The notes: generated by a model not told the origin, from the sequence alone. 64,000 bases of DNA from Elephas maximus indicus (GCF_024166365.1 NC_064823.1:16610924-16674923); one strand, 5' to 3'. Positions 45,434-56,680 are shown, counted from the first letter of the stretch. Made by a program: numbers and translations.

Positions 45434-47856
45434 GGAAGTTCAAGTTGACAAAAATTAGAATAAGTCCAAGAGAGCCAAAGTACAGACTTGCATATAAAAA
45501 AAAAAAAAAATCCCACCTGAATTTAGGGACCATCTCAAGAATAGATTTGATGCATTGAACACTAATGGTCAAAGACCAAATGAGCTGTGGAAGGACATCA
45601 TACATGAATAAAGTAAGAGGTCATTACAAAGACGAGAAAGAAAGAAAAGACCAAAGATGGAGGTCAGAAGAGACTCTGAATGCTGCTCTTGAACATATAG
45701 AGTAGTTAAAACGAAAGGAAGAAATGACGAAGTAAAAGAGCTGAACAGAAGATTTCAAAGAGTGTCTCGAGAAGACAAAGCATTATAATGAAATGTGTAA
45801 AGGCCTGGAGATAGAAAACCAAAAGGAAGAACAAGCTTGGTATTTCCCAAGCTGAAAGAACTTAAGAAAAAATTCAAGCCTCAAACTGTAATACTGAAGG
45901 AATCCATGGGAAAAATACTAAACTCAGTAAGCATCAAAAGAAGGTACAATGAATACACAGAATCACTATATCAAAAAGAACTGGTCGACATTCAAACACT
46001 TCAGGAGGTAGCATATGAACAAGAACAAATGGTACTGAAGGAAGAGGTCCAAGCTGCACTGAAGGCACTGGCTAAACGCAAGGCTGCAGGAATTGATGGA
46101 ATACTAGTTAAGATGTTTCAACAAAGGAATGCAGCACTGGAGGCACTCACTCATCTAAACCAAGAAATCTGGAAGACAGCTACCTGGCCAACCAACTGGA
46201 AGAGATCCATATTTATGCCTGTTCCAAAGGAAGGAGATCCAACAGAATGTGGAAATTACTGAACAATATTATTAGTATCACACACAAGTAAAATTTTGCT
46301 AAAGATCATTCAAAAGCGATTACAATACATTGACAGGGAACTGCCAGAAATTCAAGCCAGATTCAGAAGAGGACATGGAACAAGGGATATCATTGTTATG
46401 TCATATGGATCATGGCTGAAGGCAGAGAATACCAGAAAGATGTTTATCTGTGTTTTACTGACTATACAAAGGCATAAGATTGTGTGGATCATTATAAATT
46501 ATGGATAACATTGGGGAGAATGGGAATTACACAACACTTAATTGTACTCATGACGAACCTGTACGTAGATCAAGAGGCAGTTTTTTGAACAGAGCAAGGA
46601 CATACAGTGTGGTTTAAAGTCAGGAAAAGTATGCGTCAAGGGTTGTATCCTTTCACCATACCTATTCAATCTGTATGCTGAGCAAATAATCCAAGAAGCT
46701 GGACTATATGAAGAACAGGGTATCAGGATTGGAGGAGGACTCATTACCAACCTGGGATATGCAGATGACTCAACCTTCCTTGCTGAAAGTGAAGAGGACT
46801 GGAAGCACTTATTGATGAAGATCAATGACCACAGCCTTCATTATGGATAACACCTCAACATAAAGAAAGCAAAAATCCTCACAACTGGACCAATAAGCAA
46901 CATCATGAAAAACAGAGAAAAAGTTAAAGCTGTCAAGGATTTCATTTTGCTTGGATCCACAATCAATGCCCATGGAAGCATGGTCTAGAAATCAGGTGAC
47001 TCACTGCACTGGGCAAATCTGCCGCAGGAGACCTCTTTAAAGTGTTAAAAAACAAAGATGTCACTTTAAGGACTAAGGTGCACCTGACCCAAGCCATGGT
47101 GTTTTCAATTGATTATATGCACGTGAAAGCTGGACAATGAATAAGGAAGACAGGAGAATTCCTGCCTTTGAATTTTGGTGCTGGCAAAGAATATTAAATA
47201 TACCAGGACTGCCAAAAGAACAAACAAACCTGTCCTGGAAGAGGTATAGCCAGAATGCTCATTAGAAGCAAGAATGGCAAGACTTTGTCTCATGTACTTT
47301 GGACATGTTATCAGGAAGGACCAGTTCCTGGAGAAAGGCATCATGCTTGGTAAAGTAGAAGGTCAGCAAAAAAGAGAAAGACCCTCAACCAGATGAACTG
47401 ACACAGTGGCTGCAACACCGGGCTCAAACACAGCAACAATTGTGAGGATGGCACATGCAGTGTTTAGTTTGTTGAACATAGGGTCACTATGAGTCAGAAT
47501 CAACTCAATGTCACCTAACAACATACTAGACCAACAGAGACTAGAGGGACCTGAGATTATTGCCCTAAGATACTCTTTGAACTTGGAATTGAAACTATTT
47601 CTGCAGATCACCTTTCAGACAAATACAGATTGGCGTATAAAATAAATAATATTACCTCTGAGTAATGTGCTCCCTCAAGCAACTAACTACATGAGACCAA
47701 ACAGTCAATATTTACCCAAAAGCAAAGATGAGAAGGCACCAAGCGGGAAGGGAAGCTACATCAATGGAAACAGAAGCAGCAGACTGGAAATGAGAATGCT
47801 GACACACTGGAAAAATTGTAACCAATGGCACTAAACAATTTGTATAAAAATTGTTA

Positions 47857-48027
47857 CAAAAAACAAAAACCCAGTGCGGTGGAGTTGATTCTGACTCATA
47901 GTGACCCTCTAGGACAGAGCAGAACTGCCCCACAGAGTTTCCAAGGAGCGCCTGGCGGATTTGAACTGCCAGCCCTTTAGTTAGCAGCTGTAGTAGCACT
48001 TAACCACTACACCACCAGGGGAATCTA
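47857..48027 (-). mobile_element. AfroSINE copy in L1 3'UTR
   Basis: 'agtgcggtggagttgattct' tail complement to 'taaccactacaccaccaggg' head complement; L1 tail sequence continues at 'tctaatttgctgtataaac'. Confidence 0.92.
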
Positions 48028-48147
48028 ATTTGCTGTATAAACTTTCACCTAAAACACAATAAATTATTTAAAAAGAAGAGATTAAACACTCATCTTGTCT
48101 CAGGTACCAGGCATTGGGGAAATCGGAAGTCTATGTGCAGTGTAGGA

Positions 48148-48345
48148 GCCCTGGTGGTGCAGCGGTTAAGCGCTCCACTGCTAACTGAAAGATCAGCAGT
48201 TGGAACCCACCAGCCACTCCAGGGGAGAAGAATGTGGAAGTCTGCTTCTGTAAAGAGTTACAACCTTGCAAACACCATGAGGCAGTTCTACTCTGTCCTA
48301 CAGGGTAGCTATGAGAACTGACTTCAATGGAATGGGTAGTTGGGG
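48148..48345 (+). mobile_element. AfroSINE copy (long subfamily)
   Basis: 'gccctggtggtgcagcggtt' head, 'gatcagcagttggaaccca' B box, then the extra 'gtggaagtctgcttctgtaa' block and 'cctacagggtagctatgag' tail. Confidence 0.9.
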
Positions 48346-48479
48346 ATGATTCTCATGTGGCTAATCGACCAGGTTATCACTGCCCTTATTAACTGGTTCA
48401 TTTTCAGCCCAATTTAATAAAGTCAGATTCCTACACTAAACTAAGTTTTAGATCAATCTAACATTCAACATAAAAATCA

Positions 48480-49600
48480 AGTCAAAAAAAAAAAGAAAAA
48501 TGGGAAGTATAAAACACTGATGCATTTGACTACATAAAAATAAGAAAATGGAAAGCAGAAGCCTTCCCTCCCCTTAAAAAAATGTTCACCATTAACAAAA
48601 TCAAAAGACAGTTTAAAAAAAAAACTCCAACTCATATTCCAGGCAAATAATTAGTTTAATGCATAAAACTCTCCTACAAAACAATAAGGCAAAGACCAAT
48701 TTCTCAACAGAAAAACAGTCAAAAGATTATGATCTGCCAGTTCGCAGAAGGAAAATGCATATTGCACACCCTCATTCATTATAATAGTAGTGCAAACTAA
48801 AAAACAATAAATTACTATTTTTCACTTAGATTGACAAGGATCAGAAAGTGTACTAACAGAGCGACAACACTAAGAAACAATCATATATTGACATTGTGGC
48901 ATAACTGGTGCAGCCTTTATGAAGAGCAATCCTTCAATACCAAAACTAAAAATGCAAGTATCCTTTTAATCAGCAATTCTAGTTGTAGGAATTACTATAC
49001 CTGCACATATGCAAAATAACAAGTATGTAAGGATATTGACTGCAACCTTGTTTAGAATAATGAAATGCTGGAAGCAACTTAAATACCTATCACTAGAGGA
49101 CTGGTAAAGAAATTAAACTATATCATACAATGGAATACTACATAGTTGTTAAAAAGTGAGGCATCTCTATGGACATCTAAAATGCATTCTTAAGCTCATA
49201 GAGTATGTATGTATTTAATTAAAAAGAGAAGAAGAGGAAGTCCCTCAATGAAATGGTCTGATACAGTGGCTGTAACAATGGGCTCAAACATAACAACTGT
49301 GAGGATGGCGAGGGACTGAGCAGTGTTTTGTTCTTCTGCACACAGGTTTGCTATGAGTAGGAACCAACTCTACATCACCTAACTACAACAATATGCATAT
49401 ATGCTTATGAGGCACAGACTCTCTCAGGAAGCATATACAAGAAAACAGCGGTAGAACTGATTGCCTCTGGAGAGAATTACCTGTCTGGGAAAGTTTGGGA
49501 GGGACGAAGACTTGCTTTCAACTGTATCACTTTTTGAATTTTATACTTTGATATACACACATCACCTATTCAAAAATACATGAATTAAAAGCAAGCTTTT
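48480..49600 (+). mobile_element. Old L1M fragment with RTE tail insertion
   Basis: Sense L1M landmarks: 'aatcagcaattctagttgta', 'gaagcaacttaaatacctat', 'catacaatggaatactaca', and later 'gattgcctctggagagaatt'. It is interrupted at 49225-49392 by an RTE 3' fragment ('gaggaagtccctcaatgaa' to 'cacctaactacaac'). Confidence 0.7.
49225..49392 (+). mobile_element. RTE LINE 3' tail fragment
   Basis: Contains 'tacagtggctgtaacaatgg', 'gaggatggcgagggactgag' and 'atgagtaggaaccaactct', ending in a diverged (caa)n. It lies between halves of an L1M fragment. Confidence 0.8.
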
Positions 49601-50699
49601 TAAAAGTCCAGTTTAAAGCTGGGTACCTTAAAGGATGATAGCTACCTCTTCTCTTATTTGTGTTTTTTCCAAGTGGTCCAGAGGAGCTTAATTTACTTTA
49701 CCTTACTTAGATAAGGAGTCCCTAAGGCAGGCTCCTAAAAGTCCTAAGATTCTTACTCTCAGTTACTAACAGCCTTGAAATTTTATAGAAATTGCTGTAT
49801 ATACGCATTTTTTTTTTTCAGGTAAACCTGTCCATAGCTTTCATCAGATTCTCAGAGGGGGTCACATACCCCCAAAAGTTCAAAACCACTCTAAATTTTA
49901 ATATCATATTAAATAATTAAGTATATGATTTTCCTCAGAGATACCAAAACTTTTTCAATTTCTTTTCCCCAGAATTCTAAAACTGAAATTCACAACTCAG
50001 TTTCTAAATTTTAAATCATCTTGATTTAAATTAGATTCGTATTCATGTTTCTATTTTTAGCAGTGACTGGCTATTTCTAAAAGGGCAGAATAAATATTAT
50101 CAAGGTGATTACCATCCTTTTACGCAATTTTAAAGCTGGCTGTTTAGACTTTTCTTAAAAAAATAATGTTAATCAGTATTTTTCAACATTTTAACTTCTA
50201 TTCTTCAAATTACTCTTTAGTCAAAAAATACTTTCTAATTACCTTCATGTTTTTTTCGTACTACGGAAAGACCTTTAGAAAGCAAATGAAGAAAAAGAGA
50301 CAAAACCCTGGAGTATTAAGAGCCAGAAAACGGGTGCGGGGTGAGGGGCAGTCTGAATGGACTCCACGTCAACCGGTTTTTTTTTGTTTAGGTTAAAAGA
50401 AGAACGTTACGGAAAAGGCGTTTTCTCAACAGAATGTTTGACCAGGAAAATCTTCTGTAGTTTTATTACAATAATTACTTCTTTTTCAGTTTGCATTTCC
50501 TCTCGTTTATAAGAAAAATGAAGAAAAGAAGAGCTCAGCTTCAAAGTGGGAGTAATCTGAGCCAGCAAAAACAGGCAGCTGAAAAATGAAACGCCGGGGA
50601 AAAAGCTAATAACAGACAAGAAAAAGCAAATAACAAAAAGCAACAGTGCAAGGAATAATAGAGTGAAGAGGGCAAAACAAGAAATAAACACAGACCGAG
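49600..50699. other. AT-rich DNA between C4orf33 and promoter, no exon recognised
   Basis: Mostly AT-rich single-copy-like sequence. On the current model this is upstream (5'UTR) intron of C4orf33. No splice-bounded exon could be defended. Confidence 0.4.
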
Positions 50700-50890
50700 T
50701 AAGTCTTTTCAGTCCAACACTCGCAGCCACCGACCCACCGAGGTCAGGAAAGGGGGCTCAGGTTTAGGCTCCGCCCAGCTGCACGCGCTCAGAGGAGGGG
50801 CTTGGAGGACGGGCCCCGAGACGCCTGACTTCTTCCCAGGGAAGAGCTGGTTGCAAGGGCCGCCAACGAACGCCTGAAGGCTTTTAATCA
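50700..50890 (-). promoter_or_regulatory. Isolated GC/CpG-rich patch (candidate alternative promoter or 5' exon)
   Basis: A sharp rise in G+C and CpG against AT-rich surroundings, with 'ctccgcccagctgcacgcgc' (GC box GGGCGG on the minus strand), 'ggacgggccccgagacgcc' and 'gggccgccaacgaacgcc'. It contains no recognised repeat. It lies in C4orf33 upstream intron on the present model, 4.3 kb below the main promoter. No protein homology was seen in either strand. Confidence 0.4.
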
Positions 50891-51096
50891 TTCTATTGAT
50901 ATTTGAGCAGTTTTCTTGAAGAAGGAAAGGTCATTTAGCAATATATACATACTGTGTAACAAATCTGTGTAACAAATTTGTAAGTCAATTGTAAACCGTT
51001 AAAATTACAACAGAACATATACATAAATAATTCAGTTAAAGGCTAAGGGGATATATACGCAAAAATCATAAATTACATTTCCCCTCCCCCCACCAA

Positions 51097-51255
51097 AATC
51101 CAAACCTGTTGCCGTCCAGTCAATTCCAACTCACAGCAACTCTATATGACAGGGTAGAACTGCCCCATAGGGTTTCCAAGGAGCGGCTGGTGGACTTAAC
51201 GCTAACCTTTTCGTTAGCAGCCAAGTTCTTAACCACTGCACCACCGGCGCTCCAA
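51097..51255 (-). mobile_element. AfroSINE copy
   Basis: 'gttgccgtccagtcaattcc' tail complement to 'taaccactgcaccaccggcg' head complement. Confidence 0.9.
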
Positions 51256-51257
51256 GA

Positions 51258-51432
51258 GTGCCGGGCTGGCACCGACAGTTAGGTGCTCAACTCTTACCTG
51301 AAAGCCTGGTGCCTGGAACCCACACAGAGGTACCTTGGAAAGCAGGCCTGGTGATCTGCTTATGAAAGGTCACAGTTCTACTCTGACACACACGGGGTTA
51401 CCATGAGTCGGAATCAACTCGATGGCTACTAA
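51258..51432 (+). mobile_element. SINE copy (long AfroSINE relative)
   Basis: Head near 'gctggcaccgacagttagg', body 'gcctggtgatctgcttatga', tail 'gagtcggaatcaactcgatg' and 'ctactaacaacag'. It is more diverged than its neighbours. Confidence 0.75.
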
Positions 51433-51464
51433 CAACAGCTATAAATTATATCACACCACAAAGG

Positions 51465-51725
51465 CATGGCGTTCCTGGGTGGTGCAAACAGGGAACTCCC
51501 CTGCTATCCAAAAATTTGGACATTGAGTCCATCCCGAGGTGCCTCAGAAGAAAGGCCTGGCAACTACTTCAGAAAAACCAGCCACTGAAAATCCTAAGGA
51601 GCACAGTTCTACTGTGATACACATGGGGGCGCCATGCAGTGGAATCGACTCAACAGCAGCTAGTTTACTAAGAGGCATACTGCTGTTGTTAGCTGCCATC
51701 GACTCCATTCTGACTCACATAGGTT
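51465..51725 (+). mobile_element. SINE copy plus adjacent reverse tail fragment
   Basis: Forward SINE at 51465-51665: 'cgttcctgggtggtgcaaac', 'agaaaggcctggcaactact', 'gtggaatcgactcaacagca'. At about 51680-51725 a reverse tail piece begins ('gttgttagctgccatcgac'). Confidence 0.7.
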
Positions 51726-52359
51726 TACCTAATGAAAATACCTTTCTGTTCAGATAATTAAAACTACATATTTCTAAAGCGGTTTGATTACAGAAAACTA
51801 GGCTATGTCACAGGATAGTCTTATTGATCCTTGACACTATAAAATACAGTGAAGTACTCTGGAGACATACAACATGGTTTCGGTTGGTTTCATTTAAATT
51901 GTCCCAGTAGTTTCAGTGCTTGTCAGCCTATTTCCTTCATTTAATGTCTCTTTCAGCTAAGACAATGTTTCTGTGTGGAATTAGGTGTAAATTCAGAACA
52001 CAATCATGTATAAAGTGTTCGACTTCTCAAAACAAGGTAATAATTTATAGAATCATAATATTTCCAAATGATAGAGTCAGTTTGTATTTGAGTTGCTGAG
52101 AGTTACCAAAATTTTTACAGGTCTGTGGATTGTACTCAGTAAGGAGTCACTGCCCATGAACTTCACAGCTACCCCAAGAACAATGTGCATACTCGGGGGA
52201 AGTCGTCAGCATTTTCACTGGATCTGCAACAGCAGCTGTTACGTTAGTGTGTTGCCATTACACAAATATTTTCAGGTAAAATATTAAATTAAACCCTACA
52301 AAACCGTGAAAAATCGACAATTTCATATGGTTCAGCCTCCAAGTAAGCCATTCTAAATA

Positions 52360-52640
52360 TTTTTATTAAAATATTTTATCATTGAACTTATAAATATGTA
52401 TTATAAATATAATTTATACAATAAATATTTATTATATGTCTATAACAATATTTCAATAAATGTACTTACCTCTATAATATTAACATTATAAATAATTAAT
52501 ATAAATATACAATATTTATATAAGTATAAATATCATGGATATTACAAAATTATATTATTAAAATATTACTGTTTATTTAGTAAAATATCCAGCCTAAATA
52601 TATTCTGTTTATTTAGTGAAGAAAGTAAAATATATTTTAC
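52360..52640. repeat. AT-rich low-complexity tract
   Basis: About 280 bp made almost only of A and T (taaatata and tattat-like words). No coding or regulatory meaning can be read from it. Confidence 0.8.
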
Positions 52641-52649
52641 CTTTTAAAA

Positions 52650-52815
52650 CAGCCTTGGTAGCACAGTGGTTAAGAGCTCAGTTGCTAACCAAAAGGTATC
52701 AGCAGTTCGAATTCACCAAGCTGCTCCTTGGAAACCCTGTGGGGCAGTTCTACTCTGTCCTGTAGGGTGTCTATGAGTCGGAATCAACTCCATGGCAATT
52801 AGTTTGGTTTTTAGT
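52650..52815 (+). mobile_element. AfroSINE copy
   Basis: 'ccttggtagcacagtggtta', 'atcagcagttcgaattcacc', 'gtctatgagtcggaatcaac' and 'ggcaattagtttggttttt'. Confidence 0.92.
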
Positions 52816-53706
52816 TTACAGAAAAACAGTATTTGTGTTTGTTAGTTTTGCCAAAATACTTAATTTTGTTTCATAAAATCATTTTAAAGCATTTAATTAT
52901 AATAGAAAATAGTTTTGGCTCCAGTTTAAACTTCCAACTTTGTGTTTTTCATGATGCTCTGAACACAGGACTGGGTGCTCAGTGCCAATGTATCGAATAA
53001 ATTAATACTATTCAAATGTATTAATTTCAAGGGTTTTCTTTTTGCATAAAAATATAAAAAACCTGAAACAGTGGCTAGAGAATGGTTAAACACGTACTAA
53101 ATACTTTTCTGTCCCACTTCTAGTTCCTTGGACTCAATTTACACTAATACATACATTCCATTCACTGAATTCTCTAAATTAATCTCTTCATCAGATACGC
53201 ATTGAGATTTTGTCGTATTCCAGGTACTATGATAGAGCCTGGAGACAAATGATAAAACAGTATGATACAGACTGCATGAAGTACTAAAAGGACATCTACC
53301 CCAGGGGAAGCGGACAGAGAACTCAGGGGAAGCTTTAAAGAAGAGAAACATTAGAGGGGGCGCTTTAAGGCTAAGAGGAATCACAATTTCATTTCCAATG
53401 ATGAAAATTAGATTTGAAAATGCTCCATTAAAATTCAACCAGTAAAATCCTGTAACCACACACACCAAAAAAAGTATGGTTTGCGTTGACCATGATTATA
53501 TACGCCAAATATTTCAAGCACAGACATAAAAATTCCAACTTTAGATATTCAAATTATGCAGTGCAAAGGCCACCATGGTTTACATCCAGAAGGCATTCTC
53601 CACTTATACTCACACCAATATATTTTATCAACTTCTAGTGTACAAACAGAGCTAACTTTATAACTACTTGTTTGATACCAAATTAAATGACAATATAACA
53701 ACATAG

Positions 53707-53877
53707 CAAAAATAAAAACCCAGTTGCAGGGGAGTTGATTCTGACTCATAGCAACCCTACAGGACAGAGTAGAACTGCCCCATAGGGTTTTCAAGGAGGG
53801 AGCGGCTGGTGGGTTATGAACTGCCAAACTTTTGGTAAGCAGCCAAGCTCTTAACCATTGCACCACCAGGACTCCGA
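53707..53877 (-). mobile_element. AfroSINE copy
   Basis: 'gttgcaggggagttgattct' tail complement to 'taaccattgcaccaccagga' head complement. Confidence 0.9.
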
Positions 53878-53889
53878 CAAGGTTCAGCC

Positions 53890-54045
53890 CAAATGTAAGG
53901 GAAAGGTACCTGTTGCAATCGAGTCTTAGCGACCCTATAGGACAGAGTAGAGCTGCCCCACAGGGTTTCCATGGAGCGACTGCTGAATTCAAACTGCTAA
54001 ACTTTTGGTTAGCGGTAGAGCTCTTAACCACAGAGGAGGGTACAA
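53890..54045 (-). mobile_element. AfroSINE copy, truncated at head
   Basis: 'acctgttgcaatcgagtctt', 'gaccctataggacagagtag', 'ttttggttagcggtagagct'; the last part of the head is missing. Confidence 0.85.
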
Positions 54046-54612
54046 GCAAGAAATCATGAAGAAAGAGTAATATACTGAACTTTGAAAAGAGTTGGAGCTT
54101 GCACACTCAATATTTTCCCTTTTGACAAGTCTCTGTGTTAACTTCATGGCCACTAAAGATCAGTTTATGTTCTATGTTTTCTGACTCAAAGCTAAATTAA
54201 CTATTTATTTATTTAAACACTTCCATATTTAACAACTAGTCTTTAGAGGTAGGGACCATCACATTCTCTTAGTGGTAAATATGGATTAAGATTCATAACA
54301 GGCCTTATACACTTAACTGGACACACTTAGACACATTCTTTTAATTTCTTAATACATTTTACTAACATAACATTGTTTATATAACATTATGAGTATAGGA
54401 CAACACAACTTCTTAAACAGCCAAATCGTCCTGCATCTATGACATGTCTGTTCAGTGAAATTTTTCTTCAGTACATAAAAACACATAATCTATTAAAAGG
54501 CGCTAAATCTAGTGGCTAGCTTTAAGTTACATTTTTATTGCCAGTATTGAGGCTTTCTTCAATGTCAACTGTATATATACATATATACACAAATGCAAAA
54601 TTTTACCTGATC

Positions 54613-54708
54613 TTTTCTTGCAAAAAAAAAAAGTAATTTATTTCTTTAGAGTAAGCTTGTTTCCTAAAAGGAAGGAAAGAGGAATTACTTTTTTTTTTGC
54701 AAGAAAAA
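54613..54708. repeat. Inverted repeat, 26-bp arms
   Basis: Left arm 54613-54638 ('ttttcttgc', A run, 'gtaatt') and right arm 54683-54708 ('aattac', T run, 'gcaagaaaa') are complementary apart from one base of homopolymer length. Spacer about 44 nt. Confidence 0.9.
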
Positions 54709-55029
54709 ATCTCTAACTGCCTACTTTATTTACCAGTTAAATATTTAAACAAGAGCTGTGCCCTTTTTCAAAAGACCTAGGAGGGGTAGGACCGTACTTA
54801 GCTCGTGGAGATTGCTAAATCCATATTCAGTAATCTTCCAGACCGGCAGCCCGGATGGGGGACTGAAGACACCACTTTGGATTCCTCCCCTAGCGGCAGG
54901 AACCTACACCTTCTACCACGTTTGGCCCGCAGGTTCTCCCAGTGCACAGGATCCGAGTAACCCAAAGATACTAGGGGCCTTAAAAAATAATGTTTGAATG
55001 ACTTATCAATTACATTTTTGGAGTTAAAA

Positions 55030-55740
55030 AAAAAAACCGACGTCGGACTCCGTCACCCGAAAACACTAGCCCGCCGGCTTGCCAGTCGCTCCAACTCCCG
55101 CGGCTCAGCCCGCTGTCACACAGGTTCTTACAGCTCCGCCCTTCGCTTGACAGTTAGCCAATGACGTGCGAGGATTTAGGAAGCGTGATGACGAAAGCAC
55201 TGACGCCCGCGTGAGGACGCAAGCAGCGTCACCGTCTCCAAGGAGCGATCCGGGGCACCGGTTTCAAAGTCGCAGGGCGGGCCGAGTGGACTTCCGCTGT
55301 TGGCCCCGGGCTTCCCGGCCGTCCTGGCGTCGCTCCCCGCTCTGCGAAGGACACCGCCACCGGGCTGTCTGCCGGCTACCTCGACGTTCGCCTAGGTGTC
55401 TAGACACGATCCCCAGTCACTCGTGGGACTTGTGTACCAGCCTGTGTCCCCTTCCGCCACTGGTGGGATTCGGGTGAACGTGGGACAGAATACACTTGGC
55501 GCACCCCCAGCAAACCTGAAATCTGAAGTCTCGCGCTTGGGCGAGGGACTCGGCTGTGATTCGGGAGAAGGAGGCGAAGCGGAGCTGTCGACTCTGCGTG
55601 AGGAGGCTGCTGATTACACCGCTGGAGTGCTTGACAACCTCCGAAGCGTTACCTTAGTTTTGTTTTCCCGGACAGCGAGCCCTGTGTCTTTTTTAAGGAA
55701 GGCAAAGGTGTTGAAAGCTCCAAACTAAAATTGGATCGAT
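55030..55740. promoter_or_regulatory. CpG-rich bidirectional promoter of C4orf33 and SCLT1, with SCLT1 5'UTR
   Basis: This is the only large CpG-dense segment in the window. Sites seen: GC boxes at 55136-55141 (GGGCGG, minus strand) and 55275-55280 (plus strand), CCAAT at 55158-55162, a CRE-like TGACGTG at 55162-55168, a second TGATGACG at 55186-55193, and an ETS-like ACTTCCG at 55290-55296. No TATA box is seen. SCLT1 leads away to the right and C4orf33 to the left. In human the two genes also start head to head at very close range (recalled), which supports shared use. Exact start sites are not readable from sequence. The right part, roughly 55300-55740, is probably SCLT1 5'UTR. Confidence 0.8.
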
Positions 55741-55774
55741 ATGGCCACAGAAATCGACTTTCTAAGAGATCAGA
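55741..55774 (+). CDS. SCLT1: SCLT1 first coding exon (partial gene)
   Basis: SCLT1 (sodium channel and clathrin linker 1) is a long coiled-coil protein of about 690 residues. It is a centriole distal-appendage component needed for ciliogenesis, and was first described linking a voltage-gated sodium channel to clathrin. Here only MATEIDFLRDQ plus one base is encoded before a donor at 55775 ('A|gtaagc'). The human start recalled is MAAEIDFLREQN, and the spare A would begin the Asn codon, so phase agrees. The ATG follows a GC-rich 5'UTR, context 'gatATGg' with G at +4. The remaining exons lie beyond 64000. The call is strong because of the match plus the C4orf33 neighbour. Confidence 0.9.
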
Positions 55775-56214
55775 GTAAGCTCCGTATTCCTTTATTGATC
55801 ATTCCGATATGTAATGTTTAATGCCGTTGTTTACCAACTAATATTTTTTGAATACCTGTTGGGAGCATGGAAATACGGTAGCTGCAGAAAAATGTTAGTG
55901 GTGTACATAGGTCGCTAAATACTTGTAGGTTGCTTGAGCTTACATGGGACTTTACTAGACGCAAAGCATGTTTGTTATGCCCCTCGCGTGCTCTTAAGAA
56001 CTTGGAATGCTGATGGTCAGGAAGAGTTTCGAAGTCTGCAGTCAGAACCTAGAGGCACAGCTCTGGCCATTCGTTCAAAACATGCTTATTGAGCTCCTGT
56101 ATATATTATGGGTTTTGGTTTATGTTATGTGCTACGCCCTATACAAGCATAGCTATGATGAATTTAATTTGGGGAGGGAAATATATAAACAACTGCTAAC
56201 TCTTCCTCTGTTTT

Positions 56215-56310
56215 TTCATAGGGTTGTTGGAATGATTAAATGAGCATCAAAAGGATTTAGAATAGTATCTAACATATAGTGCTAAAAAATATTAACTGTT
56301 ACAGGGTTAT
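56215..56310 (+). mobile_element. MIR SINE 3' part
   Basis: 'gggttgttggaatgattaaa', 'tagaatagtatctaacatat' and 'agtgctaaaaaatattaac' follow the MIR 3' end. Confidence 0.65.
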
Positions 56311-56680
56311 TATTAACTAGTGGTCGAAGAAGAAATCGTTTGGTGTGAAACTAAGTGCTAGTATGAATTTACTAGATAAGGAACTGTTAGACGTCCCAAA
56401 TAGAACAGTGTTTGCAACATTGAGGGATTAGAAATACGCTTTGTTAAAGGCTTGCAAGAAGGTTGGCTTGAATGGGATATGGAGGTTTGTGTAGGAGAAT
56501 GGCAGGTGGAGATGAAGGGGTTAGAATGGGTCTAGATGGCGAAAGGTTTATTGGCTGTGTGTTAAAGAGTTTGGACCGTTGCACATGTTATAGGAACTAC
56601 TAAAAGGAATTAAGTTGAGAGTCACATGATAAAATTATGATTTGGAAAGTCCAGTCTGGTTGTTATGGGGAAGGTTATTA

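Larger units (their letters stand above)
43806..47522 (+). mobile_element. Near full-length RTE (BovB-type) LINE, nested insertions
   Basis: The insertion is bounded by the 11-bp duplication 'atactagacca' (43795-43805 and 47523-47533) of L1 3'UTR sequence. True RTE sequence starts near 43867. The endonuclease lies at about 43967-44460 (LGKLEVIKKQLECINIDILG, then ISKMKWTGIG). The RT region covers about 45837-46990 (KAAGIDGILVKMFQQ near its start), and the C-terminal block about 47100-47420. A SINE (44497-44670) and an LTR (44928-45433) interrupt the endonuclease. Many frameshifts and stops are present. Total LINE sequence without inserts is close to 3 kb, near the family's full length. Confidence 0.92.
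37095..48075 (+). mobile_element. Second L1 LINE (plus strand), decayed and heavily interrupted
   Basis: The 5' end is near 'ggagacagcctaagatggc' (37095). A GC-rich 5'UTR runs to about 38700, ORF1 remnants lie at 38900-39960, ORF2 remnants at about 40390-43430, and 3'UTR at 43431-43805 and 47534-48075, ending 'acctaaaacacaataaat'. The 3'UTR pieces match the other L1 (11501-12420 reversed). Inserts: SINE 38995-39162, RTE 42086-42519, RTE 43806-47522 (itself nested) and SINE 47857-48027. Deletions remove the RT core near 41880 and the ORF2 end near 43432. No target duplication was found for the L1 itself. Confidence 0.85.

Noticed and set aside
45837..46262. 141-codon frame as a new gene
   Set aside because: It encodes the start of the RTE reverse transcriptase within the larger, broken element.
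53549..54106. 185-codon minus-strand open frame
   Set aside because: It runs through one complete SINE and part of a second; the peptide in the middle is SINE-encoded and no domain is visible.
55166..55728. Two overlapping plus-strand frames (103 and 110 codons) just before SCLT1 exon 1
   Set aside because: Both begin at GTG rather than ATG and fall in the CpG-rich promoter/5'UTR, where stops are rare by composition.
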